This document shows positions 1-8,432 of a DNA stretch of 21,659 nt, piece after piece. Position numbers and translations under genes: made by a program. The stretch is from the NCBI GenBank assembly GCA_037445115.1, contig JBBILC010000098.1:1-21659 (forward strand). The letters are read 5' to 3'. The notes beneath the pieces were generated by a model, which did not search any database, was not told the origin of the DNA, and saw only the letters and a program-made list of their open reading frames with translations. Position 1 is the stretch's first letter. The number at the start of each line of letters is the position of its first letter. Origin of the DNA: Trichothermofontia sp037445115 (GTDB lineage: Bacteria > Cyanobacteriota > Cyanobacteriia > B231).

Positions 1-91
1 GACTCTCGCACCCTAAAATGTAAAGTTTTATATCTGGATTCAACACTTCTGCCTTAGAGGATGTTTTATAGCCATTGTCATTCAGGTTAGG

Positions 92-113
92 ACAAGGGGC
101 TTAAGCCCCTTGT
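92..113. repeat. perfect 22-bp palindrome, member of the AAGGGGCTTAAGCCCCTT family
   Basis: The sequence reads identically on both strands over 22 bases, with the core AAGGGGCTTAAGCCCCTT. The same core occurs at 12153-12172 and 17103-17124 inside two longer, closely related repeats. At this site only the palindrome and weak traces of the downstream flank are shared. Confidence 0.85.
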
Positions 114-169
114 TGATCACAGCCGTTGCAATGTCCTAATGAGCGTGACTGCCGCTATAAAAGGGGGAT

Positions 170-185
170 CGCGGTTAAAACCGCG
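170..185. repeat. hairpin CGCGGTT-AA-AACCGCG
   Basis: A perfect 7-bp stem with a 2-base centre, followed by GACTAC. It looks like a member of the small intergenic palindromes common in cyanobacterial genomes. It could act as a terminator, but no T-run follows. Confidence 0.6.
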
Positions 186-230
186 ACTACGAACCGCAAC
201 ATTTGGCTATCCTAAGTGTTGCTTTGCGTT

Positions 231-258
231 TGTAGTGGCGACTTTAGTCGCCACTACA
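231..258. repeat. hairpin with 13-bp stem, TGTAGTGGCGACT / AGTCGCCACTACA
   Basis: A perfect 13-bp inverted repeat with a 2-base centre. The GTAGT..CGACTTTAGTCG core is shared with the 50-bp units at 20617-20766, so both belong to one dispersed repeat family. Confidence 0.7.
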
Positions 259-308
259 ACTGGTTTCTGGACTTTGCAAACACCCTCTTAGCAAAGTAGC
301 ATTAGGAA

Positions 309-1391
309 TTATGAAAATACTTCAAAGGGAAGCGGCGATTCACAAGTCTGTTTGAGGATTTGGATACAGTTCACGATCGCGCCTAAATGGGCAATCTCAT
401 AGCCGTGGGTATTTTGGGTTGGGAAACTGAGGCAGGCCGCACGGGGGACATGGCCAAATTTCATCGCAATTGAAGCATCACTCCCAAAGCCACTAATCGC
501 CGCTAATTGGAGGGGAATATTCAGGGTTGCTGCGGCTTGGCGAATGTGGTCATTCAGATCCTCGTCATACAGACCATAGCCATCCTGGGACAGCAAAACC
601 GGGGCCTCACTATCAACAATGGGATATTCCGGTGCTAGGGGACAAATTTCTAGGGCAATCAGGGCATTGAGGCGCTGGCGCTGGCTGAAGTAGAGGGCAC
701 CGATCGCGCCCACTTCTTCCTTGGCTGAGGCCACCAGATAAACATCAACAACAGGATTTTTTACCTGCTCTGCTAATGCCAGTAAAATGGCAACCGATGC
801 CTTATTATCCAGCGTATAACTGGCAATATAGTCTTGGAGACGCAAGGGATGTTTCCGGTGTTTGCCAATCACAACACGCGTACCGGGGCGAATTCCCAAC
901 TCGGCGAGTTCGGCTGCCGATCGCTTGGTTTCTACCCAGGCATCTTCCCAATGTAGGGCTTTCTTTTTCTGGTGGCTATGTTGGGGTGACTCGTGGGAGA
1001 CATGGCGCGAGCCAAAACTTAAAATACCGCTAATGGTTGCCCGATCGCCCAATAAATCTACCACCCCTTCGCCATAGACCCACGGGAAGGCTCCCCCCAA
1101 CTTGCGGACCTCCACCCGTCCATCTGACTTGACTGTTTTCACGATCATGCCAATCTCATCCTTATGGGCCGTAATCGCGATCGCACGATCGGGGTTTTGA
1201 CCAGGGAGCTTAGCAATCAGATTACCGGCCTCATCCTGCCAGTAGTGGACATTGAGAGTCGTCAGTTGATCGCGAATGACCCGATCGACTTCCCCTTCCT
1301 GGCCGCTGGGGGAGTGGTGCAAAACCAGAGTTGAAATGGCTTCAAACAAGCGATCGTAGGCAGCCCGATCAGCCGTAAGTCCAAGAGTCAT
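309..1391 (-). CDS. M42 family metallopeptidase (aminopeptidase)
   Basis: A 360-residue protein of the M42 (glutamyl aminopeptidase/endoglucanase-like) family, which removes N-terminal residues from peptides in the cytoplasm using two metal ions. The family's metal-binding and catalytic residues can be placed in order: H76 and D78 in AHKDEIG, D195 in TLDNKA, E225-E226 in AKEEVGA, E248 in LEICP, and H329 in NTHGYE. Length and residue spacing fit the family, so it should be active. The start is the ATG at 1391; the stop of the upstream membrane-protein gene lies only 4 bases before it, so the two genes are probably co-transcribed. Substrate preference cannot be read from the sequence. Confidence 0.92.
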   Translation of the reverse strand: MTLGLTADRAAYDRLFEAISTLVLHHSPSGQEGEVDRVIRDQLTTLNVHYWQDEAGNLIAKLPGQNPDRAIAITAHKDEIGMIVKTVKSDGRVEVRKLGGAFPWVYGEGVVDLLGDRATISGILSFGSRHVSHESPQHSHQKKKALHWEDAWVETKRSAAELAELGIRPGTRVVIGKHRKHPLRLQDYIASYTLDNKASVAILLALAEQVKNPVVDVYLVASAKEEVGAIGALYFSQRQRLNALIALEICPLAPEYPIVDSEAPVLLSQDGYGLYDEDLNDHIRQAAATLNIPLQLAAISGFGSDASIAMKFGHVPRAACLSFPTQNTHGYEIAHLGAIVNCIQILKQTCESPLPFEVFS

Positions 1392-1395
1392 GAGA

Positions 1396-2841
1396 TTACT
1401 TTTTCTTAGATTGACGTTGTTGAATTTGCTTGCTTTCCTCTAGGAGATTGTCGAAATCAGCATCAGCTAAATTTTGGACATAATTCAACTTGAATTCTTC
1501 TAGAAAATCTCGCATCAGTATTCGTAAATCAGCAAACATTTCCTTTTCTTGAATGCCGATGCCAAACTGTTGACCAATACTTCGCATTAATTGATCAAAC
1601 AACTCACTACCCTGGGGATCATCAGGCAGGGAAGCGACAGCATTATAAGCTGACTGGGGACCTTCAGCAATCCAAATAGTCAATTGTGTTGCGAGTTGCT
1701 CGGCTAACTGTTGGGAGAGGTTATTGATCCCCGGAACATTGCCCAGGCTTTGATAGAGGGGAGATTGCCGTAAGGCCATTGTCACATTATGCTTCATCCA
1801 GGCTTCCAGATCGGGCCGTACCTGGGGCAACACCTGACAAGCCGTAATCTGCACGAGGCGTTTACTGATCTCCTCCATCTCATTCACATCATTCACGGAA
1901 ATATAGGCTTGAGATGCCTGTCGGAAAAAATCACGGATGACGGTACCTTCCTCAATCACATTCTGAAGTTGACTGATCACCTGGACGACGATCGCTTCCG
2001 TTAATTCATTCCCGATCGTGGCGACAAACCCACGGCTCACCTGGGCACGGATTGGTTCCAGTTCAATGAGTTCTGAGGCATCTAGGCGAATGGTGACCGG
2101 AATCACCCGTAGCCAGCGCCAGATTGGCAAAATCAAGAAAATGTCATACCAACGCCAAAGCAAGGCATCGAGAATGCTGAGACTATTGAAGCGACGATAG
2201 ATCAATAGGGTTCGACCGGTAATGTCAATGGCAAAAATTAAAACAAACCAGCGATCGATCCACCAGAAATTATCAACGAAATTACCATCTTCACCAAATC
2301 GACGAAAGTAGTTACTGGCAATGAGAGGACGCACTTGGGTTTCAAAGAAACTAATCTCTCCCAAGGCTCCGCGTTGTAATAAATACGCTTCGCTCCAGAA
2401 AATATAAAAAGACTGGGTAGCCGAATCATTGCCCACTCGATCGCGCATGCGATTCTTGATTTGTTCCAGGGTGCCAGTCTTATTAACCAACTGGAAGGGG
2501 TTTTCCCGAATCATTTGGGTGCTCAACTCCCGCAGGGTTTGTAAATCACTCGCGGTTTGGGGAGATTGCAGACCAGATTGGGCAATGTTCACCTTGAGTT
2601 GCTCAAACGCCTCGATATACCGTTCGGTGTCGCGATGGGGTTCAATGCCTTTGATCGGATCATACAGTTGGGTGAGGCGAGGAAAATGATAGAAATAGAA
2701 ACTACGCCAAGGGATATAGCTCATGTCAAATAGAACAAGGCCCAAATTTAATAAGGCAATTAGGGCAATAATGCGATTATAAGTGAGGGCTGTAAATCGC
2801 AGATACGGATTTTTTTGTTTCTTTTTCTTTTTTTTAGCCAT
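1396..2841 (-). CDS. conserved membrane protein with voltage-sensor-like hydrophobic segments, function unknown
   Basis: A 481-residue protein that I do not recognise as any named family. The N-terminus is a run of lysines (residues 3-8), followed by a membrane segment at about 24-40. A long soluble stretch leads to two or three hydrophobic segments at about 194-242, ending in the arginine-containing RWLRVIPVTIR. This layout resembles S2-S4 of ion-channel voltage sensors, but no pore segment with a selectivity filter is visible. The C-terminal half looks soluble and mainly helical and ends in QRQSKKK. I chose the ATG at 2841 (MAKKKK) because the longer frame can start only with a TTG at 2862. 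It lies just upstream of, and probably in an operon with, the M42 peptidase gene. Confidence 0.75.
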   Translation of the reverse strand: MAKKKKKKQKNPYLRFTALTYNRIIALIALLNLGLVLFDMSYIPWRSFYFYHFPRLTQLYDPIKGIEPHRDTERYIEAFEQLKVNIAQSGLQSPQTASDLQTLRELSTQMIRENPFQLVNKTGTLEQIKNRMRDRVGNDSATQSFYIFWSEAYLLQRGALGEISFFETQVRPLIASNYFRRFGEDGNFVDNFWWIDRWFVLIFAIDITGRTLLIYRRFNSLSILDALLWRWYDIFLILPIWRWLRVIPVTIRLDASELIELEPIRAQVSRGFVATIGNELTEAIVVQVISQLQNVIEEGTVIRDFFRQASQAYISVNDVNEMEEISKRLVQITACQVLPQVRPDLEAWMKHNVTMALRQSPLYQSLGNVPGINNLSQQLAEQLATQLTIWIAEGPQSAYNAVASLPDDPQGSELFDQLMRSIGQQFGIGIQEKEMFADLRILMRDFLEEFKLNYVQNLADADFDNLLEESKQIQQRQSKKK

Positions 2842-2904
2842 GATTTTATATACAGAATACAATTAGTCTCTTTGGTCGATTATTTCGATCAATCTGTTTT
2901 CAAG

Positions 2905-3600
2905 CTAGAACAAAAAAAACACAATCCAGGCCATCATCGCACTGCCGATCGGGACTGTTAAATTGTCAAGCCCCCATTTCGAGAAGCTTTCCAAGCCCGT
3001 CGCCGTTAGGGCGATCGCCATTGCACTCACCCAGATTTGCCAACCGTTACCCATCACTCCCAACAGCACCAGGCCACTCACTAGGCCACTCACGATCGCC
3101 ATTGTTAGCGACCCCTCCCAACTTTTTTGCATCCCCCAAACGGTATACCGATGTTTACCAAAACGTTGCCCACACAACCCAGCTAACCCATCCCCCCAAG
3201 TCATTACCAACACGCCCAGTACGGCAAAGTGGGGGGCAGATTGCCAGAAACAAGCGATCAGGACGCCAATACTGATGGCATAAAACACCGTCCCCAAGCT
3301 CTGACGCCCGATCGTATCCAGACCGGGCAGTAGGGGATAGCGGGACGAGAAAAAGGCAAGCAGGCTAAAGACGATCGCCGCCCCAATCCCCATCCAGGCA
3401 GGCACCTGCAACCACCAGGCGAGCAAAATAATATTGCCCGTCCCGATATGGACAGCCTTGCGCACCAGTTCCGGCTCGGCCTGGGCACCGTAGCTCAGGC
3501 CCATCGCGATCAAAGCGATCGCCCCTAACCAGGCAACGACAGCCCCGATCTGCACCCAGACCCCAGGCGTGGTCTCTGCGGAAAAAACGGTTGTCAGCAC
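2905..3600 (-). CDS. polyprenol/phytol kinase-like integral membrane protein (SEC59/VTE5 family)
   Basis: A 231-residue, very hydrophobic protein with about six or seven membrane segments. It belongs to the CTP-dependent dolichol/phytol kinase family (SEC59, VTE5), related to phosphatidate cytidylyltransferases. Family signatures visible are RKAVHIGTGN (47-56), WGDGLAGLCGQRFGKHRY (135-152), KSWEGS (159-164) and DNLTVP near the C-terminus. In cyanobacteria and plastids such enzymes phosphorylate phytol released from chlorophyll, feeding tocopherol and phylloquinone synthesis. That role is inferred from the family, and another isoprenoid alcohol is possible. The start is a GTG at 3600. One arm of a 95-bp inverted repeat lies 45 bases upstream. 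Confidence 0.85.
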   Translation of the reverse strand: MLTTVFSAETTPGVWVQIGAVVAWLGAIALIAMGLSYGAQAEPELVRKAVHIGTGNIILLAWWLQVPAWMGIGAAIVFSLLAFFSSRYPLLPGLDTIGRQSLGTVFYAISIGVLIACFWQSAPHFAVLGVLVMTWGDGLAGLCGQRFGKHRYTVWGMQKSWEGSLTMAIVSGLVSGLVLLGVMGNGWQIWVSAMAIALTATGLESFSKWGLDNLTVPIGSAMMAWIVFFLF

Positions 3601-3644
3601 CGCGTACCCCTATACATCAGATCTGTGGTTACTGTACAAGGCAC

Positions 3645-3739
3645 CTCGAAAAATACCCATTTTCGCAACTGTGCCCCCGCAATTATAAGGGGTTGCGGCA
3701 GGCGATTCCGCTGCCTGTCTCAATCAATCGAGGTTCCCT
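3645..3739 (+). repeat. left arm of a 95-bp inverted repeat flanking the photoreceptor kinase gene
   Basis: These 95 bases match the reverse complement of 6941-7035 without gaps at 76 of 95 positions. The outer 28 bases differ at one position and the inner 20 at two. Most differences fall in the middle, where each arm can form a hairpin (inner stem CAGG/CCTG here). No target-site duplication was seen outside the arms. Confidence 0.85.
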
Positions 3740-3800
3740 ACAGGGATTTTTTGCCCTTTGGGGGTGGATTTGCCCCCACGCTGATCTGGGTAATCAGAAG

Positions 3801-6800
3801 TCAAGTCGTAAATTCCAAAAGGAAGGTTGTCCACTTGGCATGGCTTTCCACCTGAATGGTTGCCCCTAGGCGCTCAGTGAGTTTTTTTACCAGGGCTAAT
3901 CCCAATCCAGTTCCGCCATGTTTCCACGGGTCATGATTAGGAATACGGTAGAACTTATCAAAAATCCGATTGCACTCCAGTGGCGGAATCTCAACACCAG
4001 AATTACTAATCCCCAATTGAATTTTCGCGATCAAGTCTCCTGAATGCTGGTCCAATCGTGAGGTTGGGGAATCAGTAAGCGACTGTGCAAAGATCCGAAT
4101 GGTTTCACCCGCCGGGGTATACTTACAGGCATTATGTAATAACTCCCCCACAATGCGCTCCAATGCGGCCACTTCCGTTTCCAGAACGAGGTGGGCGGGT
4201 ATCTCTACCTGTAGTGTCTGATGCTGTTGCCGTGTCCGTTCCATAAAGGCACTCGTAATATGGGGAATCCAACTATGTAGGGAAATGGGACTAAGTATTA
4301 GCGGTTCTGTGCTGGCATCTAAGCGGGTGAGATCGAGCAAATCGTTAATCAGACTAATCTCCCGTTGGCACTCTTCCCGCAAGATTTTAAAATAGCGGCT
4401 GAAGGATGTCTCTTTCTCCCCATCTAGAATACCCTGCCGCACTAACTGCAATTCCAGCATTTGCGTGGCCATCTTAATATTAGCCATGGGCGATCGCAGT
4501 TCATGGGAAACGGTACTGAGAAAATCATCTTTAATTTGGCTCAGGCGTTCCAACTCCTGCACCTGACCCAGGGAAGCCTGGTAGAGTTGCGACTGGCGCA
4601 GGGCGATCGCCGTTTGCATCCCAATTTGATGCAGAAGGTTCACTTCCCATTCCTGCCACACGCGGGGCGCATCATTTTGATAGGCAGCCAGTAGGCCCCA
4701 CAGCTGATCCTGAACAAAAATCGGTGCGATCGCGTAGGCCCTCGCCTGAAATTGCTCTAACAACTCAATGTGGCACTGCCGATGCCCTACCGTATAAATA
4801 TCGTTAACGGCGAAGGTTTCATTATTTTTGTAGCGCCCCCCTTGGGTTTCCTTGAGGTAGGTATCCTTCCAAATCGGTTTCACATCTTGCCCCACTAGGG
4901 GCGTCCAGCCTGTCCCCACGGATTCCGCAATAAAACTCCCATTCCAGTCCGGATTAAATTGATAAACTGCAACCCGATCGGCCTGGAGCGTTCGCCGGGT
5001 TTCTGTCAGTACCGTCGCTAATACCTCGTCAATATCCAGGGAGCGGTGAATATTTTGCACGATCACCCGCAGCAGGTGTTCCTGTTCGGCCTGTTGTTGC
5101 AAAGTTTGGGTTCGCTCCTGGACCCGTGCCTCAAGCTCCCGGTTGAGGGCTTGCAGGGCCGTTTCCGCCCGTTGCCGCTCGACAAGTTCCTGTTGGGATT
5201 GTTGGTAGAGGGCGGCCTGTTGAATCGCGATCGCCAAATTATCGGCCACGCGGCGAAGTAAGTCGGCTTCGTCGGCCTGCCAGTCACGATAATCATGGCA
5301 GGCATGGGCAATCAGCAACCCCCACACCTGCGGCTGGGTAATGCCTTCTCCCTGCGCTTGGACGATCGGGGCGACGACCTTGGCCTTGACCGCCACCTCA
5401 GCCATAAATCCGGTCAGACAACTGGCCCACGGATCAATGGCCACATTGGGCACAATGCGGGGCTGGCCCTGACGATAAAACTCGTAGCAGTCATCCGGGA
5501 AGCATTCATCGATCCAGCGCATTTTCTCAGTCACCGGGTAATCCGGAACCACCGCTTCCGCAACCACAATCCCCGACCCATCTTGGTGCAGTTGAAAGAT
5601 CAAAACTCGATCGGCGTGGAGGATCTGCTGCACCTCCTGGACCGTAACCGCTAAAATTTCTGCCAAGTCCAGGGATTGCCGAATGCGGTTGGTCATGGCC
5701 GCCACTAGTTGTTCACGGCGGGTTTGTTGATGTAAAGCGGCTTCGGCTTGCTTCAGCCGGGTAATGTCGATCGCGACCCCCAGGATTTGCCGAGGTGCCC
5801 CGCTTTCTGTGCGGTTCAAAATGCGATCGCGGCTCAGCAGCCAGCGGTATCCCCCTTGTTTATGTCGCATCCGATACTCGGTTTCGAGCATTTCCCCATC
5901 TTGCAAGCTGAAACACCGTTGATAGGAAACCCATTGTCCGGGCAGATCATCAGGATGCACCAGGGTTGGGAACAGATCGCTACCCATTGCCTGTACCTCA
6001 GCCGGTGAATAGCCAAGAAGCGCTTCAATTTGGGCATTGACATACACGTTACGATTCGCAACCAGATCGTAAATGTATAGGATTGCAAGGCTGGATTCGG
6101 CAATTTGCTCGGTAAATTGCTTTTGTTTCTGTAGCGCGATTGCCGCTGCCTTACGATCGCTAATATCCAGTAAAATCCCCGCCATGCGGACGGGTTGACC
6201 ATTGTGATGAAAACACTGGGCCTTAGCAATGAGCCATCGACTTGACCCATCGGGTAAAACGGCTCGATATTCCTGCTCAAAGTCGCTGCCAGTGCGCAGA
6301 ACTGTTGTCAAATTCGCTTCTAAAGGACCAATGTCCTCCGGATGAACCACGCTCCGAAAAGTCTGGTAGTTAGGTGTCGTTGTTTTAGGGTCCAGTCCCA
6401 ACAGGACAAATAACTCCTCATTCCAAGTCAACTGATCATGCACAATATCCCAATCCCACGTGCCCACATGGTTCAGGCGTAGGATCAATCGTTGCTGTTG
6501 CTCAGCCATCGCAAGGGCTGTTTCAGCCCGTTTCAAATGGGTGATATCATGGACTACAATCACGACCCCTGTTACGGTATTATCCAGTTCCACATAGGGC
6601 GAAAAGCTGGCCCGCACAAAGCGATCATGGCCATCGGCATAGTGCATCCATTCTTGTAAATAGGCGGTTTGTCCTAATAGAGCTTGATCAAGGCGCGGCT
6701 TTAGGAGTGTTTGGAACACCTCCTCCCCGAATAAATCACTCACCGCATGGCCGATGATCTCTTCATAGGTTTTATGATTCCAGATGGTATATGCCTGGTT

Positions 6801-6905
6801 AACAATTTGGTAGATATAGCCGCGATCGACAAGAGCAACACAATCAGAAATTGCTGCAAAAATACGTTCATACTGACGCAAGGCTAAATCAGAATCTACA
6901 GACAT
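3801..6905 (-). CDS. PAS/GAF sensor histidine kinase with cyanobacteriochrome-type GAF domains
   Basis: A 1034-residue soluble sensor kinase. Order: PAS 1 (about 10-125), PAS 2 (135-255), PAS 3 (262-390), GAF1 (400-565), a coiled coil rich in Q, E and R (568-610), GAF2 (612-772), HisKA, HATPase. H801 in SHELRSP is the predicted phosphorylation site; ELLHNACKYT contains N925; SNSG (967-970) replaces the usual DxG; the glycine loop GGTGLGL is at 997-1003. GAF2 has W679, D681, R691, Y692, H708, C711 and H712. Their spacing (Asp to Cys 30 residues) matches red/green cyanobacteriochromes, so a bilin on C711 is likely. GAF1 has DECF (C468) and C496, 28 residues apart as in DXCF types, but leucine instead of histidine follows C496. 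There is no receiver domain and no partner regulator nearby. The start is the ATG at 6905. It is flanked by 95-bp inverted repeats. Confidence 0.95.
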   Translation of the reverse strand: MSVDSDLALRQYERIFAAISDCVALVDRGYIYQIVNQAYTIWNHKTYEEIIGHAVSDLFGEEVFQTLLKPRLDQALLGQTAYLQEWMHYADGHDRFVRASFSPYVELDNTVTGVVIVVHDITHLKRAETALAMAEQQQRLILRLNHVGTWDWDIVHDQLTWNEELFVLLGLDPKTTTPNYQTFRSVVHPEDIGPLEANLTTVLRTGSDFEQEYRAVLPDGSSRWLIAKAQCFHHNGQPVRMAGILLDISDRKAAAIALQKQKQFTEQIAESSLAILYIYDLVANRNVYVNAQIEALLGYSPAEVQAMGSDLFPTLVHPDDLPGQWVSYQRCFSLQDGEMLETEYRMRHKQGGYRWLLSRDRILNRTESGAPRQILGVAIDITRLKQAEAALHQQTRREQLVAAMTNRIRQSLDLAEILAVTVQEVQQILHADRVLIFQLHQDGSGIVVAEAVVPDYPVTEKMRWIDECFPDDCYEFYRQGQPRIVPNVAIDPWASCLTGFMAEVAVKAKVVAPIVQAQGEGITQPQVWGLLIAHACHDYRDWQADEADLLRRVADNLAIAIQQAALYQQSQQELVERQRAETALQALNRELEARVQERTQTLQQQAEQEHLLRVIVQNIHRSLDIDEVLATVLTETRRTLQADRVAVYQFNPDWNGSFIAESVGTGWTPLVGQDVKPIWKDTYLKETQGGRYKNNETFAVNDIYTVGHRQCHIELLEQFQARAYAIAPIFVQDQLWGLLAAYQNDAPRVWQEWEVNLLHQIGMQTAIALRQSQLYQASLGQVQELERLSQIKDDFLSTVSHELRSPMANIKMATQMLELQLVRQGILDGEKETSFSRYFKILREECQREISLINDLLDLTRLDASTEPLILSPISLHSWIPHITSAFMERTRQQHQTLQVEIPAHLVLETEVAALERIVGELLHNACKYTPAGETIRIFAQSLTDSPTSRLDQHSGDLIAKIQLGISNSGVEIPPLECNRIFDKFYRIPNHDPWKHGGTGLGLALVKKLTERLGATIQVESHAKWTTFLLEFTT

Positions 6906-6940
6906 CTTGGAAGGGGTTAGCTGTTTTAAGTACTGTCTTT

Positions 6941-7035
6941 AGGGAAGCTCGATTCATTGAGGTGGGTAGCTCCACCGCCCGCCTCAACCTCTTATGTTTA
7001 CGTGGACACAGTTGCGAAAATTGGTATTTTTCGAG
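6941..7035 (-). repeat. right arm of the 95-bp inverted repeat flanking the photoreceptor kinase gene
   Basis: Reverse-complement partner of 3645-3739. It begins 35 bases upstream of the kinase start codon, so it lies in the promoter or leader of that gene. Its central hairpin pairs TGGG with CCCG where the other arm pairs CAGG with CCTG, a change that keeps the stem. Confidence 0.85.
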
Positions 7036-7400
7036 ATATCTTTTACTAATTTAATTTAGCTAATTAAGAATTAAGATATTCCCCAGGGTTTCTATATACG
7101 ACTACTAATTATGATCCGTTAACGGCGTCTGTCAACTTGAGCAAACTATCTAGTCTGGCGATACAACTGACACCTATTCAGTAAAGCTATGAAACACCCT
7201 AACATCCACTCACATAACATAACCTGCCGCAGCGATCGTTAGCACCCGCTTTCTAGCTCTATGATATCGCCTTAGTCACCCCACCTACAGGGGAAAGGTG
7301 CATTCCCTGATCGCCTTACCCTAATTCGGAGTCTCCCCCAGGAGACGCCGTCGATTCGGCTACAATGGGGAACAGTGCTTTCATCACTACTTGCGACTAT
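7036..7400. other. divergent intergenic region between kinase and methyltransferase genes
   Basis: No gene is supported here. The part at about 7041-7080 is AT-rich. A hairpin GTCTCC-CCCA-GGAGAC lies at 7331-7346, in what would be the leader of the methyltransferase gene. Promoters for the two divergent genes should be here, but I cannot place them with confidence. Confidence 0.5.
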
Positions 7401-8351
7401 ATGCATACAAAAACAAAGCCGGATTGGGCAGGGGAAGACGTTTTATCCCAGTTTGTGAATCGGCTGATTCAGACGAAGCCCCTTTATGCACTGATGAAGC
7501 AACAGGCCCGTCAGGTGTTAATTAAAACCGCCGAAAAAAACGGGATTTCCTGGCGACAGACCTGTAAGGACTTAGAAGCCTCAGCAGCCAAGTCCTTGTT
7601 AGCCACGATGACCAATCCGGAGGTCACCTACCCCGATTACTATCAAGTGCCCTTCCACGCCTACGATCGCGGCAACCTTTGCTGGGAAGCCGCCTTTGAG
7701 GCGGAACCTGCCACCTATGCGATGGCCCTGCGGGTGTGGCCCCAGGAATCCCTCACCTGGCAAGCAGCGCAGGCGCGGCTGCGATCGAGCTTTCACCAAG
7801 TTTTAGCGGAATATGGTCCCGCTGAGGTGCGGGATATCTTAGATGTGGGGTGTTCGATCGGCATTTCCACCCTAGCGCTCCATCGGTTTTATGCCCAGCG
7901 CCAAACGGCCCCCGCGCACACCGTTGGCCTGGATCTATCTCCCTATATGCTCGCGGTGGCCAAAGTGCGGGATACCCAAGGCGAAATTGCCACCTGGCTC
8001 CATGCCCAAGCCGAAGCTACGGGCCTTCCTGATGCCAGTTTTGATCTGATTACCCTGCAATTCCTCACCCACGAACTCCCCCACGCCGCCACCCAGGCCA
8101 TTCTCCAGGAAGGGTTACGACTGTTGCGATCGGGGGGATATCTTGCAATCGTGGATAATAATCCCCAATCCCCGGTTATCCAAAACCTACCCCCGGTCCT
8201 GTTCACTTTGATGAAAAGTACCGAACCCTGGAGCGATGAGTACTATACCCTAGATCTGGAAGCACTCTTGGCAACCGTTGGCTTCACCCACCGGATTACC
8301 GTCGCCAGTGACCCTCGCCACCGTACCCTGATCGCCCAGAAGGGCGCTTAG
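7401..8351 (+). CDS. class I SAM-dependent methyltransferase
   Basis: A soluble methyltransferase of about 316 residues with the Rossmann-type SAM-binding fold in its C-terminal half. Counting from the upstream ATG at 7365, motif I is ILDVGCSIG (158-166), the acidic end of strand 2 is D190 in VGLDLSP, motif II is FDLITLQFLTHEL (226-238), and LLRSGGYLAIVD follows at 253-264. The N-terminal 150 residues are mostly helical and include WRQTCKDLE; they may shape a substrate pocket. The substrate is unknown. I prefer the ATG at 7401 (MHTKTKPDW) because the 12 extra residues from 7365 do not look like part of the domain; neither start has a clear ribosome binding site. The permease gene follows closely on the same strand. 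Confidence 0.85.
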   Translation: MHTKTKPDWAGEDVLSQFVNRLIQTKPLYALMKQQARQVLIKTAEKNGISWRQTCKDLEASAAKSLLATMTNPEVTYPDYYQVPFHAYDRGNLCWEAAFEAEPATYAMALRVWPQESLTWQAAQARLRSSFHQVLAEYGPAEVRDILDVGCSIGISTLALHRFYAQRQTAPAHTVGLDLSPYMLAVAKVRDTQGEIATWLHAQAEATGLPDASFDLITLQFLTHELPHAATQAILQEGLRLLRSGGYLAIVDNNPQSPVIQNLPPVLFTLMKSTEPWSDEYYTLDLEALLATVGFTHRITVASDPRHRTLIAQKGA

Positions 8352-8419
8352 GTTGAGGAACTGGGTTCCCCGGTGTCAACGCAAACACTCCCCCTCGCAA
8401 GCCATAACCCCAGACAAAT

Positions 8420-8424
8420 GGAGG
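8420..8424 (+). promoter_or_regulatory. ribosome binding site GGAGG for the potC-like gene
   Basis: GGAGG lies 8 bases before the ATG at 8433. It favours that start over the in-frame GTG at 8373 and the ATG at 8418. Confidence 0.6.
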
Positions 8425-8432
8425 CCCCTGTC

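Larger units (their letters stand above)
1..308. other. repeat-rich intergenic region, no gene seen
   Basis: No reading frame with a recognisable product was found here. The stretch is dominated by three separate palindromes (92-113, 170-185, 231-258). They lie downstream of the minus-strand peptidase gene that ends at 309, so one or more may end its transcript. Similar motifs recur elsewhere in the window: the first at 12153 and 17103, and the core of the third in the 20617 tandem array. Confidence 0.6.

Noticed and set aside
37..51. 15-base sequence GATTCAACACTTCTG also present inverted at 21609-21623
   Set aside because: In a window this long one 15-base match can arise by chance, and no similarity extends beyond it.
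3801..6905. hybrid kinase with receiver domain
   Set aside because: The protein ends directly after the HATPase domain. No receiver-type aspartate motif is present.
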